Positions 32,792 through 41,272 of a stretch of DNA of 46,688 nt are shown one piece after another. A model generated the notes under the pieces. That model was not told the origin of the DNA and did no database searches. It saw nothing but the letters and a program-made list of their open reading frames with translations. A program made the translations under genes and the position numbers. Source of the DNA: Bombilactobacillus bombi (GTDB lineage: Bacteria > Bacillota > Bacilli > Lactobacillales > Lactobacillaceae); the NCBI RefSeq assembly GCF_964340835.1, contig NZ_OZ204252.1; one strand, given 5' to 3'. Position 1 is the stretch's first letter, and every line of letters starts with the position of its first letter.

Positions 32792-33799
32792 ATGGCTAGA
32801 TTTACTGATGAGCAAGTGCAACAAGCAAATAATGTGGATATCGTGAGTTTCTGCCAAGAAAATGGCATTGACTTTGAAGAAGAAAGTAATCGTTATGTTA
32901 GGTTGGTTGAGCATGATTCGCTCTTAATTGACCGAAAGAAAAATACATTTTACTGGAATTCTCGCCAAGTAGGTGGAGGAGCAATTAACTTTGTCAAAGA
33001 GTATTTCCTGGAAAATGGTGACTTTCGGCAAGCTATGCAAGTGTTATTAGATGGAGATAAAGGTTATTTAGATAGTTCACAGGTTGAAATTGTGAACGAA
33101 CCTTATGAATATATCAATCATGAAATTGATAATATTGATCATGTCCGTTACTATCTCAAAAATGTGCGGGGGATTTCAGATAAGACAATTGATGAGTTTC
33201 ATGACACGGGAATTCTAGTTGAAGACCGTTATCATAATGCTGTTTTTAAGTGGCTAGACAGCAGCCGTAAGAACGTGATTGGAGCTTCCGAACAAGGAAC
33301 CGTAGTTAATCATGAAAAATACGGCAAACACGGAGCAATTAAACGGATTCAAAAGAATTCAACGACCAACTATGGCATTACACATTGCATTGGCCACGCA
33401 AGAAATCTAAAGTTTTTTGAAAGTGCAATTGACCTGATGAGCTATCGTGATTTACACCCCAATTTAAAAAACACAATGTTAGTTTCCATGGAGGGCTTAA
33501 AACTAGGAACTTTTAACAACTATTTAGCGCGTAATATTAGAAGTCAGGGTAAAGCACCTGATTCAGTAACAGTTTGTGTTGATCATGATCCAGCGGGTGA
33601 AAAATTTTATCAAAAAGTTTCGCAAAACGAACTAATATGTAAACTGGATAACAAAACTATTCGAATTGAAAATGAATTGTGTCCGCAGCCACAAAGTGGT
33701 GGACGAGTTAAAGATTATAATGATTTATTACAGGCTAAAAGAAAAACCGAAAAAGCTCGGCAGCATTATCGCAGACGCTCACAGGAATATGAAAGATAA
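32792..33799 (+). CDS. Toprim-domain primase-like protein
   Basis: 335 residues, ATG with AAAGGAG. The N-terminal 90 residues (VDIVSFCQENGIDFEEE, then RKKNTFYWNSRQVGGGAINF) match the DUF3991-type lead of plasmid primases, similar to a DnaG zinc-domain fold without clear zinc cysteines. The middle has FFESAIDLMSY and a Toprim-like stretch (VTVCVDHDPAGEKF, with the D-x-D). It probably primes complementary-strand synthesis after transfer. The topoisomerase gene follows 30 bases later. Confidence 0.8.
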   Translation: MARFTDEQVQQANNVDIVSFCQENGIDFEEESNRYVRLVEHDSLLIDRKKNTFYWNSRQVGGGAINFVKEYFLENGDFRQAMQVLLDGDKGYLDSSQVEIVNEPYEYINHEIDNIDHVRYYLKNVRGISDKTIDEFHDTGILVEDRYHNAVFKWLDSSRKNVIGASEQGTVVNHEKYGKHGAIKRIQKNSTTNYGITHCIGHARNLKFFESAIDLMSYRDLHPNLKNTMLVSMEGLKLGTFNNYLARNIRSQGKAPDSVTVCVDHDPAGEKFYQKVSQNELICKLDNKTIRIENELCPQPQSGGRVKDYNDLLQAKRKTEKARQHYRRRSQEYER

Positions 33800-33829
33800 A
33801 AAGATAAAAAGATAAGAGGAAGTTAAATA

Positions 33830-35884
33830 ATGATTGATTACTTGATTCTAGCAGAGAAACCCAGTGCCGCGAAAAAGTTTCAAAAAGCTTTAGGTGGAAC
33901 CAAGGGAACTTTTTCGGGACATTCTTTTCAGATTGTCGCTAGTCACGGTCACTTAATGGCATTTAAAGAACCCACGGCCATGTTAAAAGACCAAAGCTTA
34001 GTAACCAAATATCAATCCTGGGATATCAAGGATTTGCCGTGGAATCCTAGAGATTTTACTTGGCAGAGGACTTATATTAAATCGCTGAATCCACGTACCA
34101 AAAAAATGAGTTCCAGTGTAGAAACTATTCAACAAATTAAAAAAGCAAGCAGCAATATTGATATTTTAGTCATTGCCACTGATGACGATCCTTCGGGTGA
34201 AGGGCAGTTAATTGGTTGGGAAATCATTAATGCCATTGGCTGGAAGGGCAAAGTTGGCCGTATGTATTTTGAAGATGAATCAGTGAAAAGTATTCAAAAA
34301 GCCTATCAGAATATTGTGGAATTACCAACACAGTTTCAAGACGGCGAATATTTAAAAGCAGAAGCCCGCAGTCGTTGGGACTATTTATCTATGCAGCTAA
34401 CCCGAGCGTCCACAGACGTAGCCCGCAAAGCTAATTATAGTGTTAAAAGCGTTCGTCAAGGACGCTTGAAATCCGTAATTATTCGCCATATTTACGAGCA
34501 GGAACAGGCCAGAAAAAACTATGTCCGTAAGCCTTACTATGAGGTTAAATTCAAAGATGAAAAAGGGAATGTTTTTACTAATAAAACTGACAGTGCGTTT
34601 CGTTCTGAACAAAAATTAGAATGCGAACAAGCCGCTAATAAACTAACACCGTCGCCAGTGACAGGCATTGAAAAAACTGTAAAAATGACGGCGCCGGGCG
34701 CGCTTTTAGATTTGGCGGGATTAGCCGCTAAACTAGCACCTCAAGGCTTTGGCGCCAAAGAAGTATTAAATACGTATCAGAAATTATACGAAGCTGAATA
34801 TGTTTCTTATCCACGGACTGAAGACAAGAAGATAACCATTGAGCAGTTTAATGACTTACTGCCGCTTGTTAAAAGAATTGCCGCAGTAGTTAATGTCGAT
34901 TCTAACTTATTGACGCATACAAAGCCGCGAAAGAAGCATATTACCCAAGACGCCGCGCATGGTGCTAATCGCCCAGGTTTAAAAGTCCCTAATTCTTTAA
35001 CTGATTTAGCGCAATATGGCAAAAGCGCACCAGCAATCTATGAAATTTTAGCCCGTAATTATTTAGCAATTTTAGGTGAAGATTATGTCTATGAGCAGAT
35101 TAAAGCGCATTTGGAGAAGTACCCTGTTTATCAAACTACAATAAATGTCCCTAAAGAATTAAATTATAAAAAGATTTTTAACGACGATCCAGACGAAAAG
35201 AAAGAGAGCAGCCAAGGTATCGGAGAAACTGCCAAACCATTTGTTTTTGAAGGCGCTAATCAAAAACCAACGAAGCCAACTATGAAGTGGATTACTAAAT
35301 ATTTAGAAAAATATAATGTGGGTACTGGTGCGACCAGAACATCAACCTTGGCAGAATTAGTCAATGGGACTAATGCACCGTTAAAAGAAAGTAAGGGCGC
35401 CTATACAATGACACAAATTGGCAATATCACTGCGATTTTAAATGATCAGACGTGGATTGCCTCGGTCAAAATCACGGAAAGATTATTTAAGGCCATGGAA
35501 CAGGTAGGAAAATTCAAACTAACTCCCGCTCAAGTAATTGAAACGGCGGATCAAACGGTGAAACATGATTTACCAATCATTCAAAAAAATGCTCAAAGTT
35601 TGGCTAGTCAGGCAGGAAAGCCTCAAGGTACTTTAGTCAAAAAAGCCAAAGTGACGTGCACTTTTAACGGTCAAGAAATTAGTTTCAGCAAAACTTGGGG
35701 CAGTCATACGTTTTCGGAACAAGAGATTGCCGATTTATTAGCAGGTAAAACTATTACCTTTGAAACAATCAAAAAATACAAAAAGAAAACCTATAAAAAT
35801 CAAGTGACAGGTTCTTTGCAGCTTCAAAGTTATAAAGGCCACAAATACTGGGGGTTCAAAATGGACGAACCCAAAAGGAAATAA
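33830..35884 (+). CDS. topB: DNA topoisomerase III (type IA)
   Basis: 684 residues, ATG with AGAGGAAG. The Toprim fold starts LILAEKPSAAKKF and has the acidic triad in ATDDDPSGEGQ (about 116-126), where the common DREGE form is replaced by DPSGEG. The active-site tyrosine is in SYPRTED (Y327). The C-terminal part lacks zinc-finger cysteines. Plasmid TopB enzymes resolve single-stranded links during transfer or theta replication. They are regular members of Gram-positive conjugation clusters. Confidence 0.9.
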   Translation: MIDYLILAEKPSAAKKFQKALGGTKGTFSGHSFQIVASHGHLMAFKEPTAMLKDQSLVTKYQSWDIKDLPWNPRDFTWQRTYIKSLNPRTKKMSSSVETIQQIKKASSNIDILVIATDDDPSGEGQLIGWEIINAIGWKGKVGRMYFEDESVKSIQKAYQNIVELPTQFQDGEYLKAEARSRWDYLSMQLTRASTDVARKANYSVKSVRQGRLKSVIIRHIYEQEQARKNYVRKPYYEVKFKDEKGNVFTNKTDSAFRSEQKLECEQAANKLTPSPVTGIEKTVKMTAPGALLDLAGLAAKLAPQGFGAKEVLNTYQKLYEAEYVSYPRTEDKKITIEQFNDLLPLVKRIAAVVNVDSNLLTHTKPRKKHITQDAAHGANRPGLKVPNSLTDLAQYGKSAPAIYEILARNYLAILGEDYVYEQIKAHLEKYPVYQTTINVPKELNYKKIFNDDPDEKKESSQGIGETAKPFVFEGANQKPTKPTMKWITKYLEKYNVGTGATRTSTLAELVNGTNAPLKESKGAYTMTQIGNITAILNDQTWIASVKITERLFKAMEQVGKFKLTPAQVIETADQTVKHDLPIIQKNAQSLASQAGKPQGTLVKKAKVTCTFNGQEISFSKTWGSHTFSEQEIADLLAGKTITFETIKKYKKKTYKNQVTGSLQLQSYKGHKYWGFKMDEPKRK

Positions 35885-35895
35885 GGAGGTAAAAA

Positions 35896-36657
35896 ATGAA
35901 AAAAGCCCCAATGACCACTTATCAAAAAGTTATGCGGACAATTGGTATTGCCGTTGCTATCTTATGTGTTTTATTAGCAATTTCATTTAGTCCCCGTTTA
36001 AAAAATTATATAACTAACATTACAACAAACGCGGAAATGTTGGTGACACCAGCTGTGAACACTAAAATACCTTTAGCAGATCAAAGTGAATCTTCAAAAC
36101 TCTATAAAGTAAGTAAGGGAAAGCCTGATTTTACACGCCAAGAACTTTCCCTTAATTCTGGATCTGCTTGGCAGTCATATTCAAATTTGGATCAAGCAGG
36201 TAGAGTGACCACGGTGAATGCACTGATAGATAAAAAAACTTTAAAATCAAAAGATTTTAAATCAGAAATCACACTGGTACCTCTAGGCTTTAAAGAAATA
36301 GCAGTTGGTAAAAAAACGAAGACGGGTCAATTGTATGAACGTGGACAACTACTTCCGACTCGTTTGGGTGGTGCAACAGCAGATACGAGAAATATCTTTA
36401 CCGCCACCAATCAGTTAAATCAGTTACTTACCAAAAAGACAAAGCAAATCGCGGATTATTTAGAAAGTCACCCGCAAAATCATGTTCGCTATCGAATTAG
36501 TACAGTTTATAAAGATCAAGAGATAATTGCCCGTGGGGCATGTTTAGAAGGTCAATCCGTTGAAGATAACGGATTGAGCTTTAATGTTTATTTATTAAAT
36601 ACGCAATCAGGCATAGTAATTAATTATTCTAATGGGGAAGCAAAAGTAATAATGTAA
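35896..36657 (+). CDS. membrane-anchored EndA/NUC1-fold protein with altered active site
   Basis: 253 residues, ATG with AAGGAGG. One N-terminal membrane helix (about 14-30). The domain follows DNA/RNA non-specific endonucleases: LNSGSAWQSYSNLDQAGRV, ITLVPLGF, RLGGATADTRNIF and TATNQLNQ (N172, N175), ending with an EndA-like VYLLNTQSGIVINYSNG. The usual DRGH motif, whose histidine is the general base, reads ERGQ (148-151). It may therefore be inactive, perhaps a DNA-binding, exclusion or immunity protein. It ends the transfer gene block. Confidence 0.7.
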   Translation: MKKAPMTTYQKVMRTIGIAVAILCVLLAISFSPRLKNYITNITTNAEMLVTPAVNTKIPLADQSESSKLYKVSKGKPDFTRQELSLNSGSAWQSYSNLDQAGRVTTVNALIDKKTLKSKDFKSEITLVPLGFKEIAVGKKTKTGQLYERGQLLPTRLGGATADTRNIFTATNQLNQLLTKKTKQIADYLESHPQNHVRYRISTVYKDQEIIARGACLEGQSVEDNGLSFNVYLLNTQSGIVINYSNGEAKVIM

Positions 36658-36704
36658 TTTACTAATACACTATTAATATATATAATTAGAAGTGTATTAG
36701 TAAA
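36658..36704. promoter_or_regulatory. abiE promoter and operator inverted repeat
   Basis: TTTACTAATACACT (36658-36671) and AGTGTATTAGTAAA (36691-36704) are perfect inverted 14-base arms. TTTACT (36658-36663), 17 bases, then TATAAT (36681-36686) form the promoter between and within them. AbiEi antitoxins are known to bind such repeats and repress their operon. Confidence 0.85.
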
Positions 36705-36719
36705 TGAGGTGAATATTTT

Positions 36720-37301
36720 TTGAGTCCTAAGATTAAACAATTATTTGATAAATATCATGGCACTCTTACTAGTAAATTAGTCAGCCAAGTGGGTGTTAAG
36801 CGAGCTTCTTTAGATTATTTAGTCAGAATAGGTGAGATTACTAAAGATTACCCAGGAGTTTATGTATTAAAAGGAGATTTCCCTGATGAATATTTTTGGC
36901 GAAGCAGTATATATAAAGGGGTATTTTCTCATGAAACAGCTTTATTTCTGTATGGTTATACAAATACTACGCCTGCAACTTTTGATATGACTTTTAAAAA
37001 AGGATATCATACGAGCAATTTGGATAAGTATTTTATTACGGCACATTACACGAATAAATGGAATCTGGGTCTATCAACCAGGCAAATATATACAGGGAAT
37101 ATAGTAGATATCTATAATCGTGAAAGAACAATCTGCGATATTTTTAAATGGAATTATCCAATAGATATCTGGGTCAGAAATGAAGCTTTACAAAATTATT
37201 TAAAGGATCCGCAAAAAGATTTAGTTAGATTAAATAATTATCAAAAAGAGTTGAAAGTTTCAGACAAATTAACAGAATTGATCGGAGTATTAAGCCAATG
37301 A
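36720..37301 (+). CDS. abiEi: AbiEi antitoxin/repressor
   Basis: 193 residues from TTG 36720, with GAGGTG upstream. The N-terminal winged-helix part (IKQLFDKYHGTLTSKLVSQV, YLVRIGEITKDYPGVYVL) is typical of AbiEi. The C-terminal part has FSHETALFLYGYT and VDIYNRERTICDIF, as in family members. It neutralises AbiEii and represses the operon through the flanking inverted repeat. Four-base overlap (ATGA) with abiEii. Confidence 0.9.
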   Translation: MSPKIKQLFDKYHGTLTSKLVSQVGVKRASLDYLVRIGEITKDYPGVYVLKGDFPDEYFWRSSIYKGVFSHETALFLYGYTNTTPATFDMTFKKGYHTSNLDKYFITAHYTNKWNLGLSTRQIYTGNIVDIYNRERTICDIFKWNYPIDIWVRNEALQNYLKDPQKDLVRLNNYQKELKVSDKLTELIGVLSQ

Positions 37302-38212
37302 AAATGACGGCTACAAGGCTAAGGGATTGGGTGAGAAATAAATCTCAAGAATTAAATATGTCTCCTAGTATGATTAGAAGAAATTATTTTTTGGAACAAA
37401 TGTTAGAACTAATTGGTCATTCAAAGTATAAGGACGATTTTATTATTAAGGGGGGATTTTTGTTAAGTTCTAAACTGGGTATTCAAAATCGTTCCACTAT
37501 GGATTTAGATACCACTATAAAAAATATTAAGGCTTCACAAAGTAATGTTGAACAAATAATAGGTGAGATTATTCAAAAACCTAGTCCAGATGGAGTAACT
37601 TTTGAAACTGTGGGAATGAAAGCAATTAGAGAAGGAGCCTTCAATCAAGGTTTAGAAATGAAATTTAAAGCACGATTACAAAACTCTGTTGAAATATTCT
37701 CTATGGATATTACATCTGGTGAAATAATTACCCCACCAGAAATTGATTATCAGCACAAAACTATTTTAAATAATAAAACAATAGATCTTAAAGCTTATCC
37801 TATGGAACAAGTATTGGCAGACAAAATATGCAGTATTGTAGCTTATGGTTCTGATACGACAAGAATGAGAGACTTTTATGATATCTTTGAATTAGAACAT
37901 TTAAAAGAAACTGATCTTAATTTTGGAAAGGTTGCTCATTCGTTCGTACAGACTGCTAAACAAAGAAATGTCGATATATCGCCACAAAATATAGACAACG
38001 TCTTAACTCAAATTAAATCTTCTGATAGATTACGTAAATTGTGGAAGAATTTTCAAAAGAAACAAACATATTCTAAAAGTGTGACTTTTGAAGATACCAT
38101 CAAATCATTAGAACAAGGAATAACTAAAATTCAAGATGGACAGAGAATGAACCAAAGACTATTTCGTAAGCGGCAGCAACAGTTAAAAAGACATAATGAG
38201 TTGGAAAGATGA
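37298..38212 (+). CDS. abiEii: AbiEii nucleotidyltransferase toxin
   Basis: 304 residues. FIIKGGFLLSSKLG (K51, G52, G53) then STMDLDTTI (D69, D71) are the nucleotidyltransferase motifs of AbiEii. DKICSIVAYGSDTTRMRDFYDIF follows with the conserved K and RxRDxYD. AbiE is a type IV toxin-antitoxin that gives abortive phage defence and also stabilises plasmids. Its end overlaps the next gene's start by four bases. Confidence 0.92.
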   Translation: MKMTATRLRDWVRNKSQELNMSPSMIRRNYFLEQMLELIGHSKYKDDFIIKGGFLLSSKLGIQNRSTMDLDTTIKNIKASQSNVEQIIGEIIQKPSPDGVTFETVGMKAIREGAFNQGLEMKFKARLQNSVEIFSMDITSGEIITPPEIDYQHKTILNNKTIDLKAYPMEQVLADKICSIVAYGSDTTRMRDFYDIFELEHLKETDLNFGKVAHSFVQTAKQRNVDISPQNIDNVLTQIKSSDRLRKLWKNFQKKQTYSKSVTFEDTIKSLEQGITKIQDGQRMNQRLFRKRQQQLKRHNELER

Positions 38213-38871
38213 AAAATAAAACCGAAAAAGACCAACAGGCGCTAACAATTAAAATCTTGTTAGTGCCTGTTTTAATCATAATTGCCCAACTACCAACAAT
38301 GTTTCTCACTTCCAAGTTCAAAGAACCCTATTGGAAGACTATTTTAGTCATAATTGTATCTGCTTTAGTAATATCCTTCTTTATATGGATATTACAAAAA
38401 GTTCAGCGTTTTATTACCAAAAAATTAAATGCTCAAGCTTGGTTAATGATTATTATTGCCACAAGTTTCATAGTAATAATCAATAAAATATTGTTGCCAT
38501 TCTTTCAAACTACGGGCAATGCGAATGTTAAGGCACAATTGAGAGTGCTGCACAGCACACCTGTTTTATTTATAATTTATGCGCTAGTTGTCGCGCCAGT
38601 TATTGAAGAGTTGCTTTTCCGAGGATATTTGATAAATGTGCTATTTTCTCACACTAGTCACCGTAGTGTGTTAATTTCTCACACTAATTATCTTGGAATG
38701 GTATGTAGTGCGGCAATCTTTGGGTTACTGCATATTTCGACTGATCCTATTTATTTTTTCTCTAAATTTATCTTGGGGATATTGTTAGGAATAGTTTATG
38801 AAAAAACAAAAAATATTAAAGCCAGTATAATAGTTCATTTACTTAATAACTGGTTAGCTTTAATTATCTAA
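38209..38871 (+). CDS. CPBP-family intramembrane protease coupled to abiE
   Basis: 220 residues, start overlapping abiEii (ATGA). About six hydrophobic segments. Glutamate motif EELLFRG (E133, E134, R138), histidine in GLLHIS (H175) and HLLNNW (H210 to N214) are complete CPBP (Abi, CaaX-protease-like) motifs. In lactobacilli these are linked with bacteriocin immunity or unknown stress roles. A third gene translationally coupled to AbiE is unusual. A G-C-rich 14-base hairpin lies in its first codons. Direct TTTCTCACACTA repeats at 38644-38686 are coding. Confidence 0.85.
   Translation: MKNKTEKDQQALTIKILLVPVLIIIAQLPTMFLTSKFKEPYWKTILVIIVSALVISFFIWILQKVQRFITKKLNAQAWLMIIIATSFIVIINKILLPFFQTTGNANVKAQLRVLHSTPVLFIIYALVVAPVIEELLFRGYLINVLFSHTSHRSVLISHTNYLGMVCSAAIFGLLHISTDPIYFFSKFILGILLGIVYEKTKNIKASIIVHLLNNWLALII
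38235..38274 (+). terminator. terminator-like hairpin inside the start of the CPBP gene
   Basis: ACAGGCGCTAACAA (38235-38248) pairs, with one G-U, with TTGTTAGTGCCTGT (38257-38270), followed by a short T-run. It could attenuate CPBP expression relative to abiE. Confidence 0.5.
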
Positions 38872-38928
38872 CTAAGAAGTTAAGTAACTTTGTAAACTAT
38901 TTTGCCAGAATATGTTATTATAAAGACA

Positions 38929-39052
38929 TAAAAAAGAAGCCCTGCTGTAACAGGACTTCTTATGCAAGCCGCTTTAAAGGCGGTGGCAAATTAGTTAAAC
39001 GACTGTTGTCGTCCTGTAACCTGCCAAAGTTACACAGGGCGGCTTTTTATTT
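38929..39052 (+). ncRNA. antisense RNA antitoxin, module A
   Basis: An extended -10 (TGTTATTAT, 38913-38921) starts an RNA with stems AGAAG..CCTG/CAGG..CTTCT, GCCGCTTTAAAGGCGG and a final terminator with T-run over 39020-39052. It converges on the toxin at 39047-39130 and resembles the RNAs at 40-164 and 40675-40802. Confidence 0.65.
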
Positions 39053-39130
39053 TCCGTCATGATGATCCATAATTGCTACGACAAGTAGCGCAAAGGAAAT
39101 CATAAGTGACAGAACTTGAAATGTATCCAA
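39047..39130 (-). CDS. holin-like type I toxin, module A
   Basis: A TTG start (39128-39130) with AAGAAAGGA upstream gives 27 residues beginning MDTFQVLSLMISFALL and ending DHHDGK. The xxFQxLSLxxxF pattern is shared with the two other copies of this group. The longer MKIRKN frame over the same bases is a shadow. The -10 box TATAAT is the complement of 39234-39239. Confidence 0.7.
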   Translation of the reverse strand: MDTFQVLSLMISFALLVVAIMDHHDGK

Positions 39131-39214
39131 GTGAGCTGTATATCCTTTCTTGAGTATTCTTCCGTATCTTCATACGCAAGCACCTCCTTGAAGATCAAAC
39201 AGCCACAGCCCATA

Positions 39215-39518
39215 AAACTTCTTGCTGATTAATATTATACAGAAAAAATAGTTATAAATCAGAGATAGTTTTTTAGAACAGATCTTTTTTCCAAAAGGTT
39301 TGTGTCCTTTTTCGTCGCTCCAACCACCGCCACCGCTCCTCAATGCGGAAACCTTGTCTCGCAATGCTCGCCAAGTTTCAAACCCATTAAATGCCCCCCA
39401 GCAAAAAATATGCAACCCCAAGCACTCCGTGTGCTTCGCAGGGTTGCATATTTTTTTAGGCTGGTGTGCAGGGAAAAAGGGCGCCCCGTGCGATAGATAA
39501 AATAGTGGAGGATTAAAA
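39215..39518. repeat. duplicated leader, copy A (toxin promoter plus hairpin leader)
   Basis: Nearly identical to 40965-41272. It contains a divergent toxin promoter, the GC-rich motif CTCCAACCACCGCCACCGC (39318-39336), a long hairpin (AAAAAATATGCAACCC 39403-39418 with its complement 39441-39456, inner stem AAGCAC/GTGCTT, T-run), and a GGAGG ribosome site for the next gene. A 64-66 codon frame across it is probably not a gene. Confidence 0.85.
39403..39458. terminator. long bidirectional hairpin in leader A
   Basis: A 16-base perfect stem with a six-base inner stem, T-runs on both strands. It works as terminator or attenuator between the toxin promoter and the cargo genes. Copy B is at 41156-41211. 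Confidence 0.7.
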
Positions 39519-39623
39519 ATGGACTCACAAACTGAAAATGATGAAAAATTAGATATGAAAGAAATGGAAGAATTGTTAGTAAAACAGATTGTATTAAATT
39601 ACATTCGTAATAATCATAAATAA
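39519..39623 (+). CDS. tiny acidic protein heading cargo A (34 residues)
   Basis: ATG with GGAGG, using the same leader that serves the 41273 gene in copy B. Start MDSQTENDEKLDMKEMEELL; one acidic helix. It may be a real small protein or a translational leader for the gene 15 bases downstream. Confidence 0.5.
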   Translation: MDSQTENDEKLDMKEMEELLVKQIVLNYIRNNHK

Positions 39624-39638
39624 AACTTGGAGCAAAAA

Positions 39639-40184
39639 ATGGACAAAAAATTAGAGTTACAAATTCAGATAAAACGGTTATGTGATAGTGATACAAGTGT
39701 GATTGAAAGCTATAATATTGCAAAAATTATTGAAATCATTAATAAGTTAGATGATGAATTGTATTCGAGTAATTTAGAAGAGTATTTAACTGGGAAATGG
39801 ATTGATGATATTGAATTTATTGATACACTAGAAAGTGAAAATTTCAAATTACTTCGTAATCCTTACACTGAAAAAAATTATAGTTATGATATAGCAGAAA
39901 TGTTTGAAAAATGTGCTCAATATTTTAATATTTCTCTTAAAAGTGAATTAATGGATTGGGGCATTACTGATTTTTTAATCAACTTGACACTGGAAGACAA
40001 AGTTAAAAAAGTTAATTTTTACTTTGAACTAGAATACAATTGTTCTCTAAAAGAGATTCTCGAAGAATTAATAGTGGCTCGAGAAGATGTTGCTTTAGGC
40101 AATATAAGCACTTTATACGAGATTTACACTTGTCGAAAGAAAATGTTAGCTAGATATATGTTAGTTGAGTATCTAAAGCATTGA
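39639..40184 (+). CDS. unknown module protein A (181 residues)
   Basis: ATG 39639, GGAG upstream. An acidic, mostly helical, soluble protein. It is a clear paralogue of the 41273 protein: shared landmarks are an N-terminal L-x-x-x-I-x-RLC, G-x-WI near residue 50, ILESE/TLESE, a D-x-GIT-x-FL-x-x-LT central motif and a C-terminal helix ending EYLKH/DYMKN. I recognise no family. Its place next to toxins and, in the paralogue, a methyltransferase suggests plasmid maintenance, defence or anti-defence. Confidence 0.65.
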   Translation: MDKKLELQIQIKRLCDSDTSVIESYNIAKIIEIINKLDDELYSSNLEEYLTGKWIDDIEFIDTLESENFKLLRNPYTEKNYSYDIAEMFEKCAQYFNISLKSELMDWGITDFLINLTLEDKVKKVNFYFELEYNCSLKEILEELIVAREDVALGNISTLYEIYTCRKKMLARYMLVEYLKH

Positions 40185-40257
40185 AAAGAAGCTGATTAAA
40201 ATCAGAATAACCAACTCAATTACTTATTGGGAAAATATGAATTAAGGATTTGGTAAA

Positions 40258-40376
40258 ACCTAATGAAAGGAGGTGTTGCTTAATAATAATAATTAACGTC
40301 TAAAAAAGGAGATTAAGCAGTAAGCCGACCTCATTGTCGGATTTGCTGCGGCTCCAACCGCCGCCACCGCCTTGCA
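40258..40376 (+). repeat. conserved module tail, copy A
   Basis: GAAAGGAGGTGTTGC, then AATAATTAACGTCTAAAA, a CCGAC/GTCGG hairpin flanked by GCAG/CTGC, and the GC-rich motif CTCCAACCGCCGCCACCGC (40352-40370). The same string follows the methyltransferase at 42718-42836. The ribosome site leads to no gene, so this looks like the remnant of a toxin start. Confidence 0.75.
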
Positions 40377-40573
40377 AATGAAGATTAATATATTATTTAA
40401 GTCAATAATCAAATAATACATAATAGAATAATAGTTATAGGACAGAGGATTAGCACCCAAGATATCTATAAATTTAATTGTTAATAAAATACAAATGTAC
40501 AGATAAAAGGTTTGTACTAAAATTTTCTTGTATTTATGATTAATTGGCTATTTTTTCATAATCGTTTGATTAA
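40377..40573. other. AT-rich spacer with nothing recognised
   Basis: Between the module A tail and the iterons there are short AT-rich repeats only, with no gene, promoter or hairpin that I can support. Confidence 0.4.
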
Positions 40574-40645
40574 CTTAGTAAACTAATTTGTAAGCTACTT
40601 AGTAAACTAATTTGTAAGCTACTTATTAAACTAATTTGTAAACTA
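40574..40645 (+). repeat. three tandem 24-base direct repeats
   Basis: CTTAGTAAACTAATTTGTAA plus GCTA occurs at 40574-40597 and 40598-40621, and with three changes at 40622-40645. They end 15 bases before the -10 box of the antisense RNA. A degenerate trace (TTTGTAAACTA) is at the equivalent place in module A. They could be regulator sites or replication-type iterons. Confidence 0.8.
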
Positions 40646-40674
40646 TTGTTGTCAGAATATGTTATCATAGAGAC

Positions 40675-40802
40675 ATAAAAAAGAAGCCCTGGTGGAACAG
40701 GACTTCTTGTGCAAGCCGCTTTAAGGGCGGTGGCAAAGTTAATTAGATAGTTCTAAGCTACCCTGTAACCGACCAAAGTTAAAACAGGGAGCTTTTTTAT
40801 TT
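40675..40802 (+). ncRNA. antisense RNA antitoxin, module B
   Basis: Extended -10 TGTTATCAT (40660-40668), then the same stems as in module A (AGAAG..CCTG/CAGG..CTTCT; GCCGCTTTAAGGGCGG) and a CCCTGT/ACAGGG terminator with T-run overlapping the toxin 3' end. Confidence 0.65.
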
Positions 40803-40886
40803 TCTGTGGTTGTCGATATAGCTGAGCAGCGCAATTAAAAATGTGCCAAACAGCAATATCAACGAGAGTGCCTGAAAGACGCTCAT
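40797..40886 (-). CDS. holin-like type I toxin, module B
   Basis: ATG (40884-40886) with GAAAGG upstream; 29 residues starting MSVFQALSLILLFGTFLIA and ending YIDNHRK. Nearly identical to the toxin split across the window ends. The overlapping longer frame MGTWKQ.. is a conserved leader, not the toxin. Confidence 0.8.
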   Translation of the reverse strand: MSVFQALSLILLFGTFLIALLSYIDNHRK

Positions 40887-40964
40887 TGACTGTGAAACCT
40901 TTCAAAGATTGCTTCCATGTTCCCATAGACTTCACCTCACAAGGGAAAAGACCGCCACCACCCA

Positions 40965-41272
40965 TAAAAACATCTTGCTGATTAATATTATACAGAAAAA
41001 CTAGTTGTAAACCAGAGATAGTGTTTGAGAACAGATCCTTTTTCCAAAAGGTTTGTGTCCTTTTTCGTCGCTCCAACCACCGCCACCGCTCCTCAATGCG
41101 GAAACCTTGTCTCGCAATGCTCGCCAAGTTTCAAACCCATTAAATGCCCCCCAGCAAAAAATATGCAACCCCAAGCACTCCGTGTGCTTCGCAGGGTTGC
41201 ATATTTTTTTAGGCTGGTGTGCAGGGAAAAAGGGCGCCCCGCGTGATAGACAAATAGTGTGGAGGATTAAAA
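40965..41272. repeat. duplicated leader, copy B
   Basis: Near-identical to 39215-39518: toxin -10 region, CTCCAACCACCGCCACCGC (41071-41089), the long hairpin (41156-41171 with 41194-41209) and GTGGAGGATTAAAA before the ATG at 41273. Confidence 0.85.

Noticed and set aside
39300..39500. Open frame of 66 codons (start MCPFSSLQPPPPLL) in the module leader, and its copy at 41053-41298
   Set aside because: It crosses the long hairpin and GC-rich motif, has no good ribosome site, and is kept only because the whole leader is duplicated.
40753..41127. Minus-strand frame including MGTWKQSLKGFTVNERL over the module B toxin
   Set aside because: The real toxin is in another frame (MSVFQALSL..) with its own ribosome site. 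The longer frame is a leader shadow running into the antisense RNA.
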